Notes under the pieces: generated by a model
Database searches by the model: none
What the model was told of the DNA's origin: nothing
Seen by the model: only the letters and a program-made list of their open reading frames with translations
Shown: positions 49,960 through 62,700 of the stretch, one piece after another
Numbering within the stretch: the stretch's first letter is position 1
Layout of the letters: each line of letters opens with the position of its first letter
Position numbers and translations under genes: made by a program
Source of the DNA: Opisthorchis felineus
Taxonomy: Eukaryota > Platyhelminthes > Trematoda > Opisthorchiida > Opisthorchiidae
DNA length: 64,000 nucleotides
Reading direction: 5' to 3'
Assembly (NCBI GenBank): GCA_004794785.1
Contig: SJOL01007337.1
Span: 442,013-506,012 of the forward strand

Positions 49960-50850
49960 TTCGTTAGGCCCATTGCCAGCAAGAGGAGTCACAGAAGGCT
50001 TGAAAGATATGCAACGCATCAAAGTTATTGGTTGAGAGGATTCAGATGCGGTCCTCTTAAAGAAATGTGTAGAATGGATAGTCACCACACTGCAAGAGAT
50101 CTTTTGTGGAGGTTTGTGTCAATAAAAAATCTCCTAATTTCGGACTGGCTGGTTTGTACATTTTGTCCCAAAAAGAGCCCCAAACAGCACATGTGGCAAC
50201 CTTCATGGCGTTAGTCTATCTGAAATTTTGACCAACATTACTATGTCCATTCTTATGTGAGGGGTTCCTGTCATATTGTTATAATTGCTGCCGAAGCAGC
50301 AGACCAATTTCCACACAGGATATATCTGTGCACTTTGCATGGTCGCCAGTTAACAACTGTTAGAATAACGCTACGCGGATCAGTAAGCTTTGTGTTGGCA
50401 GATATTAGAGCAGCATTTGACTCCGCTGACCTAGTGGCTTTATGGAGCTGCCAAATGAGTATAGGGATACTGATAAATATGATCGGCTAGTGAATGCATA
50501 ATACTACCCGACCTCAGGACAAACAGGGGCACAACATTAGATTCCACCATACCATGCTGTATAGGATGGAGTGCTCAGGGATCTTTCCGTCATCGGATTT
50601 TGGGTTAAATTGGTGTTCGAAGACACCCTTCACAGTATAATAAAAAAGTAAAATAGGAGCAGCATTCAGGAGCTTCTCACTAACAGTGTTTGTAATAGAT
50701 TTTGCCGCTAGCATCCCTTTAGTCCATAATATCATTCAAGGATTACAGAATTACAGTTCAGTGACAAGGTGAATACTTCTGCCTTGTAGATTGCTAAAAC
50801 CTCATTTTGCTCCGAACTCTGAGCCGACCTCACCTTGAGTGACGTCATGT
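49960..50850 (+). pseudogene. Degenerate LINE (RTE-like) reverse transcriptase
   Basis: Successive blocks of a non-LTR reverse transcriptase can be followed through several frameshifts. Around 50045-50215: ARDLLWRFV ... ISDW and CTFCPKKSPKQ (the helix, P-x-DW and PxFKKG block). Around 50198-50262: GVSLSEILTNITMSIL (the RGISL block). Around 50393-50460: FVLADIRAAFDSAD and ALW, the catalytic box A with its Asp. Around 50570-50625: a decayed box B. Around 50692-50740: VIDFAASIPLVHNIIQGLQ, which is box C with the catalytic YADD changed to FAAS. Order and spacing match the family. Stops, shifts and the lost DD mean it is dead. The endonuclease part was not identified. Confidence 0.82.
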
Positions 50851-50859
50851 AGAATACAT

Positions 50860-53800
50860 CCGACACCATATTTGGTGATACCACTTTTCAACCAACTAAC
50901 CCAGCTCATCGTACTTTCCATCAAACATAAGCCACCTTTTCGGGCTCATTAGTAAAAAATCTGTAGCGCCCTACACATGATGGGAGCTGTGATGCGAAGC
51001 AAGTAACGTCATCCGCAATTGGGATCCTGGGATCTGAAGAGTCTTCTGGATAAAAAGCAGGAGACAGGATTGAAAGCGGTGCGCACTTTACGAAGTAGAT
51101 CTTAAACGAATAAAAGAAAACTATGGCATCCGGGCTCTGGCTCTACCTTCTACTGGGGTGGAAAACACAAGAGAGCGGACTGAACGCACAGTCCGATTAA
51201 TAAGATTCGCATACGATAGCCTTTTATTTGACACAAATGTACTGGTCATTGGCCGCATCAGATCGATAGAGCTTTGTATTCTAGCATACCATAGTGCATA
51301 GATAGGACCAATTCTATCGATCGCAATTGGCAATAAATTCAGTAAACCAAAATACATAAGAAGGTTCCAGGTTAGAACCAAATGAACGCTGCAAACAAAT
51401 GTTGATGTGATAGACCAGAGTGATCAGTACAGAAGGTAATTTTGCAATCCAGAGTGTTCGGTAGCCGGGTACCCTTAGACAATTTGAAAGTTGCCTTAAA
51501 ATAAACATTTGCGCTCTAAACCTCAGGAGAATACCGTTGTAGCTACTCATGACATAAGGGCAAATTTTATTAGTGCTCTGGTATGGGTTTGCCGGCCTCG
51601 ACCGACAACATACTCAGGTTGAAGCAATGTAGAGACAGGAGACTATCTGCTAAGATTCTCATCTCCTACTTTTATTCCACAAAGCCGTTACTTGGAAAAA
51701 TTAGTCAGTAGTTGAGTTGCTCTGCATAAGACGCCCAAACATAATCGAATGGTTGAATCGGACATAAAAGTTCAAAAACCTAGAGTGCTAGACTTGCCAG
51801 AAATATTCCGCCAACCTGGTAACGAATATTCCACGTACAAAAAGGTACTTTATCATATTTAGGAGAAAAACTTCGGTCTCCAATATATATATATATATAT
51901 ATAATTAAACGCCAAATGTTTCTACGGAAAGCATTTGCACCTCATATTTCAGAACGCGGGTAAAATATCCTTAGCAGCTGTGATGGGATCCCTCGGTACT
52001 AGACTGTGTTTATACATCTCGTGATGTTGCACAATGATTTTCGTCGTTCTCAGTGAGTTTGATCCATGAGCGATTCTAAATTTAACTAATTCTGTCATCA
52101 CCCGTCATCAACCAGTAACCATATTTTATCTCATTCGTTACTTTTACAGTGGGGATCTTTGTTACATATTTTGGTATGTTATTCAATATCACAACAACTA
52201 AGGCTGTTGAACCACATTTATTGTACACACAATTATGAAATTGGACGCAACTGGTAGGATTATTTCTGTAAAACGTTGAAAACAGGCGGATTGGAGTAAA
52301 GTATCGAAATGCAATCAATGACACCTGATGGGACCACTCAAACTGTGAGCAAGCGGAGATGGCAGTCAATTTCAGTGGGTCTCGGTCGATAACGGTGTAA
52401 GACCATGAAACAGATGCTTCTAGATTTGTGGCACAGTTTTTGCTGCGTGCCAGCCATACATTCACGATCAGTTCTCAGAATGCTCGGTGCAACCATGAAC
52501 ATGCACCGACGAATACAGACGCACCTATCGATGTTTTTCACTTACTGAATCCTGGTTGAAAGTGTTGGGGTCTAAGAACATCGGACAACTTTGTTGTCTT
52601 GCATTTTCTTTGGGGCAGCACTAATAAATGCGGTGCCTGAAGCCCGAGGATGAGAGTTCTTGTTCTGGATATCGTAAGTTACACCGTTCTTCTGCATTTA
52701 TCTCCGCATCGATGGTCTAGTATATAAAGAAAATTTTGAATAAAAAAATTCCATCCAACCACAAGCGAGCTCGGTCTGAGGAAATTTACCTAATGGTGAT
52801 GCAGCCCAAAAAGCAATCCCTCAAATGTAACATCACCTTTGGATAAACTATTTCAGGGACAAATTCTGCTTTCAACCTCGGTTAAACAAAACACTAAAAA
52901 TCAGCCAACTAATGCACTCAGTTAGCGTAATGCTTGCTTTATTCTGGAAACAAAAACAAGAAAAATATCTTTGTATTACAGGCTCAGCCGCACCTGTTTT
53001 GAGATGCAAAAATTATTCCCCTTGATTAACATTCTTAAAGATCTAAATTCCAAAGAATTTCCAGGAGATGGTTCACATTTCTGCCAGCTAATTTTGGTTG
53101 ATACTTAGCGGATTCTAGTAAAGGCAAAGCCGTGAAAACATATCCCTAGGGAAGTGGCATATATTCAAAAGAAGATAAGTCAACATATCATGAAAGTGAG
53201 ACTACCTCCATAGTACCGTGCCATCTGGACAGTTTTCAAGGAGAAGAGCCTGTCGTGCTGCCTCGACGCCCAGCCAGTCCCGGAAAGTCTGTAGACAATA
53301 TTGCGTCCGGTACTTCCTTTACAATGGTCACCAACCTGGTTTCAAACACACTAAGTTATGTGTATTTGGTCACTTGGGGTGAACCTAAAACGCATGGATT
53401 CGCAATCAAACTAAAATTGCTCAATGTGATAGGTAAAGAACAAGATCTCGGTTAACTGAGAAGTTTGAACCCGTTTTTAGCCGTACCGAACTATTTCATT
53501 TACCGGTCTAACTCTGAAGAAGGTTAGTAAGTATAACTGTTCTTTTATCTCAAGTTAAGCAAGCAACAGTCGTAAATTTCACAAGTATCGAACGAGTGTT
53601 TCCCGGTCAAAGTGGATTTCACTTTGTGCGTGTTACACACTTCAATAAATGTGACCCACATAAAGGAGTCATTATTTTATTATCGGTGATGATATAGCGA
53701 AGAATCCTTACAAAGACAAGGGACAGTGAACCTGGGTGGTATATACTTATTTTGAACCAAATTAGAATTCTTGAGGAATTTCGGAGCTTTGGGCATGCTA

Positions 53801-55200
53801 ACCAGCCCAGACGATACCAAGCGGCTTTCTAGTGTGTGTTTCGCCCTCAGCTGATTTCGAGGCGGTCTAAGTTGGCACAATGAACTAATTAGTAAGCCCT
53901 AATATCCCATGCGTACACTGGAATATTAAAAAAGCTACGATGGCTACTGACTATATCGGCTAGGGTTAAAAGTGGGACTTTTGAACAAGACGAAAAATCG
54001 TATAGCGCTTCTTGCTCACTCACGGGCTATTCTTTGCTTGGTCACTTATAATAGCTGGACTGACGAAATTATGCTGTGGGATTGGAGTTCATTTATGAAC
54101 AGGCGGGTTATATTGACTAGCCCGGTGAAAACGGTTGAATAGGTGTATCAACCTAGAACAAAAAAGTGGATATTGAAAACCATGATGAGGAATCACTACT
54201 CGAACTGTCATGCAGACATTTTGTGAAGATTGTGAGGCGAACTGACCAGAATTCACTGAAGACCCTTCCATTGTGATGGTACTTCTGTCTTCCATTTGTC
54301 AGTAGTTTTGCTTCATTCCATTCAAAGCATGGTTCCATAAATCCTGGGTCCCGTTTCCAATGGTATTAAACAGCTGCTGGGAATAAATGTTTTCAATCAA
54401 TCGTTACAATGATAGCACATTTCTATAGCTGAGCCACGGAACACAAGATCAAGCAGCAATAAGCATTTTTCATTTGATTTGGCTTCATCCGTAGTTTTTA
54501 GGTTGGTAGGGTCAAACTCATCATAAGGACGCCATATGAATTGTAGGTATGGGTTTGTTAATAAATAATTAATCAGCCTCGGTTACTTCCGTACGTATAG
54601 AATGTTCCATAAAAATTGAAAATTAGATGAAAGACGCCTTTTGAAGGATTGCTTTTCTTAGTACTAGACAGAAGCCGAGAGAACGAATTCGAAAAACACG
54701 CTATGGGAAATGCTTCCAGTATATCTGCCAGCTTAGACGGAAGCCAATCATTAATTCATAGCTTGATCTGCTGCTTTAATGGCAACGAATCGCATTTTGT
54801 AATTAACAGTATATCATCTACTTTTGGGTAGGTGGCCACAGAGTTCCTATTTCTTACTGACCGTGGCGCCATCAAATGACGGCCAAGAGGTCGGCCCATC
54901 ATACCCCAAATAGGTAGAAATCACGGATAAATATGCACGGAATTCGAATATCTGCAACATGATGGCAAAAACAAGTTAGGACTCCTTCAACCAAAGAGTA
55001 TCCTAACTGGACACAGAAGGTATTACAGAAAGTTGATGTTGATTATTCCTCAAACAGAAAAGCGCTTGTTAAGGAGACATTTTTCTGTGGAGTAAGGGTA
55101 GTTCCTCATTAAATAGTGCCGTATTCAATGACGAGCCGGTGTTGCCTTCTCATCAAAGTGGTTCGCAGAACAAAGCAAACCATTACAACACATTACAATT
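50860..55200. other. Intergenic DNA, no gene recognised
   Basis: Contains a (TA)n microsatellite at about 51884-51902. Longest frame is 127 codons on the minus strand (52465-52082), without recognisable motifs. The first few hundred bases may include eroded 3' parts of the LINE at 50 kb. Confidence 0.5.
51884..51902. repeat. (TA)n microsatellite
   Basis: About nine uninterrupted TA dinucleotides in plain sequence. Confidence 0.9.
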
Positions 55201-55203
55201 TTC

Positions 55204-55727
55204 AGTTTAGTTGGCTGGTTAGTTGGTTTGTCAGCCGAGTAGTCACCACTTGATTTTTATGTATTCATTCATTTGTTTGGTTGGTTGGCCAGCTGTCTGG
55301 TCACTTGGTGAGTTAAAGTATCAGCGTGTCAGGCGGTTAGCTGGTTAGCTATCTAGCTTAGCAGTCAGCTGATTACCTGGTTGGGTAATCAGGTGGCTGC
55401 TTGTTACTTAGTTACTTAGTGGGCTAGTCTGTTATATGGTTAGCTTGTCAGCTGAGTAAGTATCCATTGAGTTAGTGTTTTATTAAGTCATCTGTATGGT
55501 TAGTCGGATGAATAATTAGCTAGCTAATTAATGATCTGTTTGGTCGATTAATACATTAGAAATTTGGATAGCCTGTTGGTTCCCTAGCTATTTATTTTAT
55601 TGGTTAATCCGCAAGCCAGCTAGTTCATAAGTCAGCACCTTAGTTATTTAGTAAGTTAGTAAGTCAGTCGGTTACCTAGTTAACTGTTTAGCGGCTTAGC
55701 TACCAAGTTTGTGAACTGGTTGAACAA
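55204..55727 (+). repeat. Degenerate tetranucleotide tract, (GTTR)n-like
   Basis: About 520 bases are built almost wholly from GTTA, GTTG, GCTA and GTCA words in loose 4-base register (for example ttagttggctggttagttgg near 55206). Copies are diverged enough that no longer unit survives. The tract also holds a perfect 18-base palindrome at 55513-55530 (core AGCTAGCT). The sequence is not a TTAGGG telomere array. It is the reverse complement in type of the AACY tract at 40.74 kb. Confidence 0.8.
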
Positions 55728-55739
55728 GCACTTTGGTTG

Positions 55740-57960
55740 TGTGTGATTTACTTAAGCATGCACATTTGTGTCACGTAAATTTGATTGTCTTCGGTGAGTT
55801 CTGCTAAGTATTGAATTGATAACTTTTCCCGGAGTCTTATATGATGTGCGGTGATCAGTGATATGGAACAGCGATGATTTTCTCAGGCAAACTAAGGTTT
55901 GTTCTCATATGTGCATTCGGAAGCTCATCATTTTGTTTGCCTAAAGCCACCAAAGAAGTTACATGGTAATAATATCTCATGTCACTCAAAAGGAATCGAC
56001 TGTGGCACTGATTTAGCTATGGGTGTACACAATGGTTTTAGATTAACAAACAATTCGTAGAGTATAGAAAACAGATTAATTACTGTTACCTTCCTCAGAT
56101 ATCTATTAACTAGCGGCCTGTAAAGTAAAATAACAGGATTAACTTGGGTCTGCCACTCAACGATTGTAGTTTCTGTACCAACGGCTCATTTTGCTTTGGT
56201 GTCATCAAACAATAAATGGAGTGATAGCTCGTTTCTGGACAGCGGGACCAGAAGACACGGTCCAATCACTTTGAGTTACATGATAATAGCGAGAAGAACT
56301 TGTGTGGTTTGTGAGCGTACTCAAAAGGAATCCAAAGAAAACAAAAAAGGAATCATGGGAATCCTTTAAGTGAACTCGCTCGCAGATATCCATGCACCAT
56401 ACAGTACCAGCATTCGCATCTAGCTATTTTTATGCTTTTTTGCCAAGGGAAAGAAACCAGCTCTTCGTGAGACCAGAAATGAGTAGCACTGCGTTGTCTT
56501 TGTAAAAAATAGCTTGCCGAAGGCTGGTCGTAACAAGCTCTCACTGTCACATGCTTTTTCCTTCTACCTAAAGCAACTTCGGATTGTTGGAAGTTCAGTC
56601 AACTACGCACCGGCTCTGCTAGGGTTTAGCGAGTGTATTCAACCAAATTCTTTAGTAAAAGGCAAATCTCCAGAAGTTAAAAAGCTCAAAAAACTTAAAC
56701 AGTTTGTTTGCTCAAAATGGTCAGACGTTCAATTTCGGTTATTTTAAAGCGGATCACCCACCACATGAAGTATGCTGCGTAGCAATATCGTAGCAAAGTG
56801 TTTTAACGACGCCATACACAGCAGGACTGTGTATATGAGACACCTGCGAAAAAGTCATCCATAGTCTTGAAATATTGATCTTTTAAACCTAAATATTTGG
56901 CAAATAGTGGTGCTGAGTGGTATCAAGGATACACTGGTATAAGAAGGGATTTGCAGCATATTTTATACTTTTTACCAATTTGCGATATTTCGTCACTGTT
57001 TCGCAGTATTACACCCCACACATGAACAAGGACTGGTTTTTTATTTCGGCACGTGAATTTGCAAACTGAACCATTCGTCATCACGATAGCTACCTGTAAG
57101 GGACTAGTGAAACCTAATAGCAAGGTGATACTTCACGGACGCAAGCTGTGTTGATAGCAGCGTGTGATGTAATTGAAAAAATCACTGGTCGAAATGTTAT
57201 ACGGGTACCCACAAACGGAAGAACAAAGAGACTCACTGATATTCTGAGGCAACATGTAAAAAATGGAAATATCCTGAAGCAACGGTATCCTAGGTTTACC
57301 GTATTGTTTCGTTGCACAAAATTCGGGCTTCTGATGTTTATACGTCTGTGAATAGCACTAATAATCACCTGCTGCTAGTAGCATGGTCATGGAAAATAAT
57401 GTATTTAGCTTCATAGGCATTTTGCATGGAAACTTAGTTTTCTAATAAAGTGACAGTACTTTTCTTTCCTGTTTGATTCTGTAAACAAATTTATCATCGC
57501 TCACAAGGATTTGTAAACATCAAACCTGCAAACAGTGTGTTGGCTCTCGAACGTCTATATATACACTTACTAGTTATACATCGAATGCAATTTTATGTCT
57601 CGGCATTCAAAGCTGAGCTCTCCTCTCTCTGCACGACCTTGCATTAACTGCAGTAATAAACTCGCTCTTGGACCGGAGAGGAGTGCACGGTGCAAAGGAT
57701 ATCAAGGAAACAAATGTGAAAGGCTTATTCGCATAGAAATTGGTTGTTCATGGCCTACCTTAAGTACACAGCCTTCAGCAAATATTCTGAATATTGCTTT
57801 CGATTAGCATTTTGGTCCTTCCACATATATTATATTATATTCGGACTGATTAATTGGTATATTATAACCGCCACGCGTAATTCAGAAGAATACAAAAGTC
57901 AAACAGGTTACTTGTCTGAAAATTGCCAAGCAGTTGACCTAGTCACATATGCACACAACT
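55740..57960. other. Intergenic DNA, no gene recognised
   Basis: Frames up to 84 codons on both strands show no family resemblance. No repeat structure was noticed apart from short AT-rich tracts (for example around 57555-57590 and 57820-57870). Confidence 0.5.
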
Positions 57961-57964
57961 GCAG

Positions 57965-58225
57965 GTGAGACCGCCAGCTGGTTTTAACGAGGTAATCTGG
58001 CATTGCAAAGGCCCTGATAATAACAAAGCCTCCGGCTTAGAATTGGACTGCCTGCATGGTGAAGACATCTTCAGACCCTTCAGTATTGATCAGGCGGTGC
58101 TTTTGTTTTTATTGGTAATTACCAAGTACATTAAGGGGATAGGAATTATGGGTGTTTTGGAGGAAGTGTAAATCATTCACAAAAAGGATCACGCACCCAC
58201 TGACCAGCTCCTAATATAATCCAAG
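57965..58225 (+). pseudogene. LINE reverse-transcriptase N-terminal fragment (relic)
   Basis: The plus-strand frame contains FNEVIWHCKGPDNNKASG, matching the LINE motif in which a helix ending in a basic residue leads to NNKAPG-D before the first catalytic block. It is followed by a hydrophobic stretch with VITKYI and, after an in-frame TAA, by IIHKKDHAP, matching the IxIxKKGD block of non-LTR reverse transcriptases. The catalytic boxes themselves were not found downstream, so only the front of the domain remains. The stop and lost residues make it non-functional. Family assignment (RTE- or CR1-like) is by motif only. Confidence 0.55.
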
Positions 58226-58229
58226 CCTT

Positions 58230-59030
58230 TGTATTTTCTAAAGCGATGGTACTTGGCAAAACCTTTTAACTATTTATCAACCGTCCAAAAAATTGAAGAT
58301 GTTCCAAAAGAATTCAAAATTCCACAATTGTGGACAGCGGCTATCAAACGATCTACGACATTCAAACAAAGAATCACTTATCCGACCTGTACGCGCGAAT
58401 GATAAGCTGCAGTATGAATAAATGGCCTCGTAAAGCTTGGCATATCAAAATCTGACAACGTATTCACCACTTGTTAACTTGTTCCTTTATTACTAAAGTC
58501 AATCAGAGATGGCCACCCAGGTTCAAAACAGTGTGTCAAGTTATCTCTAACAACGATTTTATGATATCGCTATTTGATCTACTAAATCCGTTTTTTCACG
58601 GCTATCCCTTCTGCTGAATATCTCGAAGACTTTGTGACATAATTACTGCTATGGTGTCACACAAACAGTTTCCTGGTCCATTCGTTCTTTCCATCATTCC
58701 AAGCCAAAACCTCATTCAAATAATGCGAATTACATTGCGTTCTTCAAAGTAATTGAGTAGGTGAAATGAAATGAAACCGTACAGAATAACATAGACTGAT
58801 GAGCTCATGAAAGATTGTACAAGATGAATCTATCCTTGAGCAACTCTGTACTGATAAGACGAAAATACGTATGACAAGTCACACTTGATGTGAATTGCTA
58901 CAATCATTAAGTGTGCTTTGACTCAATGTTTAACCGTTTAAAATAGGATGCAGTGAGCATTTGAAACGCCTTGTTGGCGTAAGTAACAACGCAAATCCAC
59001 AACTCGCCATTGGGGTGATATAAAGGAATA
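58230..59030. other. Probable HCN 3' untranslated region and flanking DNA
   Basis: No open frame of note. The part between 58486 and 59030 would be 3' UTR if the AATAAA at 58491-58486 (minus strand) is used. No other structure seen. Confidence 0.4.
58486..58491 (-). promoter_or_regulatory. Candidate polyadenylation signal AATAAA for the HCN transcript
   Basis: AATAAA on the minus strand lies 540 bases after the HCN stop codon. It is the first canonical hexamer I found downstream of the stop. Nothing else confirms the transcript end, and the hexamer is frequent in AT-rich DNA. Confidence 0.35.
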
Positions 59031-59773
59031 CTAAACTAGATCTGAGGCTTTGCAATCCTCGTCTGATTCCACGGAGAACTTGGGTAGAGTGTTGTTTGTT
59101 TCTTCAACACACGCCTCAAAGTTATCGTCACACTTGGGTTCCAGCAGGCCGGAATGAATATCCTCATTCTCGCCCTCCGTAGGACTAGTCAGATCAGCCG
59201 TTACTGAGCTGTCAGCCAGTGTGAGTCTCTTCTCCGAACCGAACTTTGGTTTTGTCCCGGAAGATTTGAAAAAACGGCTCATTATATTTACATTGGATAG
59301 AGCTGTAGGAATAGTGATTTTCTGCTTGCCCAAATCCATACAGGATCTTCTGGGAATTTGGTCAGGCGGCTTGTTTGTTACACAAAGTTCATCGCCAGAG
59401 TCATTTACTCGTTGGCGCCGCCAGGAGCGTTTGTGTTTTCGTAATTTTAGAAGTTGTTTAAAATTCAAATGGGCCTGGCTATCATCGTTATCTGAATCAT
59501 GATCTGTCGAGCTTGCCTCGGGAGTCACCACGGAGCTCACAATCTCTTTGACCAGATTTAGGTCTTCCTTCAAGTCTTCACGATTACTGACAATCGAAGG
59601 GTTTTGCCCGATTTTGCTCAGCCGTTCCGCCGCGACGGATTCCATAGTGCGTCTCATGAGTGGGTAATTTTCAAGCACGGAAAGGAAGCTTTCTCGATCC
59701 AAGGAGTACAAATTTGAATAGACTACGGCTTTCACGCTGGCCACTCGGCGAGCGTTTGTAAGCAAGCAGATTT
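59031..59773 (-). CDS. HCN channel, last coding exon: end of cyclic-nucleotide-binding domain and C-terminal tail
   Basis: This is the terminal exon of the same channel gene. It opens after an acceptor (ctaacctttcag) with the phosphate-binding cassette FGEICLLTNARRVASV (its first residues come from the previous exon), continues through the B- and C-helices (ENYPLMRRTMESVAAERL), and then gives about 189 residues of low-complexity tail. The tail has an acidic Ser/Asp patch (STDHDSDNDD), a basic cluster (KLRKHKRSWRRQR) and a C-terminus ending DCKASDLV before TAG. Exon length is 743 bases: 2 bases completing the split Glu, 246 codons and the stop. Using numbering where the junction Glu equals Glu582 of mouse HCN2, the Arg591 and Arg632 contacts are kept, while Thr592 is Val, Arg635 is Lys and Lys638 is Gln. 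Vertebrate HCN proteins end in SNL; this one does not. An open frame of 255 codons is far longer than chance here. Confidence 0.96.
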
Positions 59774-62700
59774 CTGAAAGGTTAGCAAAAAATTTCATTG
59801 TTTGGTATTAGAGAAATCATCAGGCATTTATAATATAAGGCACTCTAAAATGTGTCAGACATCCTTTGCACACGGGAAGCGCAAGCAAACAACATGTCAA
59901 GTTAACATAAAATCCGTTTTAGACTTATTTACTGAATCGCACCTGCCCAGGAGTCTAAAGAAGGGGAAGTATCGTGTAGATGAATATGAAGTCCAAGTCT
60001 ACTCCTCATGCTCACTGTTGTTTACCTCAACATCTTGTAGAAATTCAAGTAGAGGACCAGCCTGCTGCCACTCAGAAACAACCTGTTTGAACAAACGGCA
60101 ATCAATTCGGTCATACACACAGTCTTACGCAGAACACAACACTTAGAATGGACAAAATTCTGACACGCCTCCACAGTGGCTCCCTTAGAAACAAACGGTG
60201 GCTCTGGTACCCGGATTCTCGCATTATCCGATCCAGAGCTTGTTGGTACAATGATGTTTAGCAATGTTTACCAATTTACCATGTTCACAGCCATCACAAA
60301 ATACCTGGTTAAACTCCATACGATGGCTGTTTTCTCTTGTTGACTTCGGTGGTTTGCTATCTTCCACGAATATAAGTGTAATGCAGTCATTCTTTCTGCA
60401 TTCTGCAGCCACATGGATTAGAAATTAAAAAAACTGCATACGAAATGCAAACTGGCTAGACGATGGTGAGACAAGATAATTCGCCAGGAATATGGAAGCT
60501 TGACTTATGTAACTAATCCTTCGGTTACAATGAGAATAAACAAAATTCAGGCGCACGGAAATTCGGTCATCCTCTCCGGGTGTTCCAAAGGCATACAACA
60601 AGAGTCCCTACTGAGTCACGTGTTATTAGGCCTCACCAATTATTGTGCACTGATGCCTTCGCAAAGCCTAGCCCCATTACTCTGTTGCTGGACTTGTGTT
60701 GAATATAAGGTTTACTTCATTCAACGAGTAGAATAATGGTTACCGGCGTGTGCCCACTTGGAAGGTTGTAGAGAATACGGGCAACAAATTGTGTTGGATT
60801 AAGCAGTTAAACTAGCGGTTCGATTATCTCAGCCTTGAGGTTGTAGTCATATGTAGGTTGTCGTATTTGCCGACTGAATTCAGCCTACCAGCTTCTCTAA
60901 TAAGCAGTTAGACGGCGGTGTTTCTTCGCGCATTCAGGAAACTTGTATCCACAGAGAAACGACGTCACTTGGGTGATGATGTCACTCAAGATAAATGCAG
61001 CTGATTCTATCACTCTTCGAAGCAGTACTGTCATATTCACTGATGTTAGAAAGGATTGTAACGTCAAGTGTGAGTACATTTTACAAAGCAACTGAGTGAC
61101 AAATGGAATCATTTTGCTCATAGTTTCATGTCCATCACGTAATCATATAGCACAATATAGATACTAACTGTGCGAGCCTGAATGGAAATTATTTATGCGA
61201 ACCACAACAACTCACCTAGGTCGACTACCTCCTTGCCTCTATGGGCGATGTTTTTCCTAACTATAGCAAAACAACTTCTGCATATCATTTCTGCGAGCAA
61301 TTTTCAGGACTTTACTCAACACGCCGTCACTCACCGATTGCACAACGGACCAGTCTGGTACTATACCAAGTTTTTTATTCGCACAGGAATAGTTTGCTTC
61401 GTTTCCAAGACTTCTGAGCGTACTTTTGCCACTTATTCAAGGTAAGTGGTGTGCGCTTAGCTATGCGTCATTTGCACCGTAAAACCTGTCAGCTGTATCA
61501 ATCCGTAAAATTTTGTGCATTGTGAGTAATCTCATTGTGGGTGAGCTCATACTTTCGCATGACTGAACATGCTATCTAATGGGTCTGTCAGAATAATCTT
61601 GATTTTCACATTGGATCTTTAAGGTTATTCCACAGAGGTATTGCCTATGTCACACTGGTTTGTGATACGTAGAAGCAAACAATCGTCCAGTAGATGTAGG
61701 ACATGTACCGGTGCTTATGCATTCAAGCATCTATAAAGGCAAGATCTTCCCTCGTTCGGGCAATTTTGAGTACCGTATAAAGCCACGCTGTTGTTTCAGT
61801 GCTATATACTCATCAGTCGCGCACAGATTACGAAACCTACTTAACATATCTGCGTGCAGCTTTATATGCATATATCCCATTAGAGAGCTGGCTAGATTTT
61901 AAACAGTCCCTGGTTGCGTGTACAATGAAACTTTACTGTATCATATACGGCTGTTCCATTTTGGAGAGAACGTCCCTGTTTGCCGATGAGGCGACAAAAT
62001 ATCTGGCTTAATATGACGACTGTCAAAACTGTGACCCAGGTTACTTGATCAATCCTTTTGGAAATTCATTGCAAAGAGCTCTGATTTTATAGCATATCTC
62101 GCAGCACATCTTAAAGAGGTTGCAGGTATGTCTGCTAAGTAGTCGTTGACGAGGACGGAAGCATGTGTTTTCGGTGAGAAGCTGCCAAATGCTACTGGAT
62201 TCACGGTTGCATTCTCTAACCTGCGGGCGTCGTACTACGGCAAACTTTCTCAGAAATCACCAACATCTGGAAATCAACCGTCTTTGGTTTTTTCATCCTC
62301 CCTGTAACCCCGTTATCCTCAAAAGCTTTAAAATGGTTCAGCTGCGTCCCGTGAAGTCTTTTTGAGTGAAATGAACAACCTGCATTCAGACTTCAATGAA
62401 TGAGCAGGAATATTTCCTATCTCGGGTACCAGTGGGCCATGATTTTTGTAATACTAATTACAATAATATATATTATATAGTAATGCAATCTCATGGTATA
62501 ATGGATATTAGTTATAGTTGTTCGGATTCCGTTTTTAACAAAACCAGCGCAATTAGAATGTGAGTGAATTATTTATGAAGCAGTTCTGATTTACGTGGTA
62601 AGATATTAATTGGAGAAAAAAGGTTGAAAATTTTGAGGTCCAACTACATCCCTGAAGGACGATTACACGCGCTCTTCCTTTGTTACCAACCCAGCGGGAC

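Noticed and set aside
55204..55727. Possible telomere or subtelomere array
   Set aside because: The words are GTTA/GTTG tetramers, not the TTAGGG hexamer of flatworm telomeres.
59802..60146. 114-codon plus-strand frame opposite the HCN intron
   Set aside because: Lies in the intron antisense, has no motif, and length is within chance.
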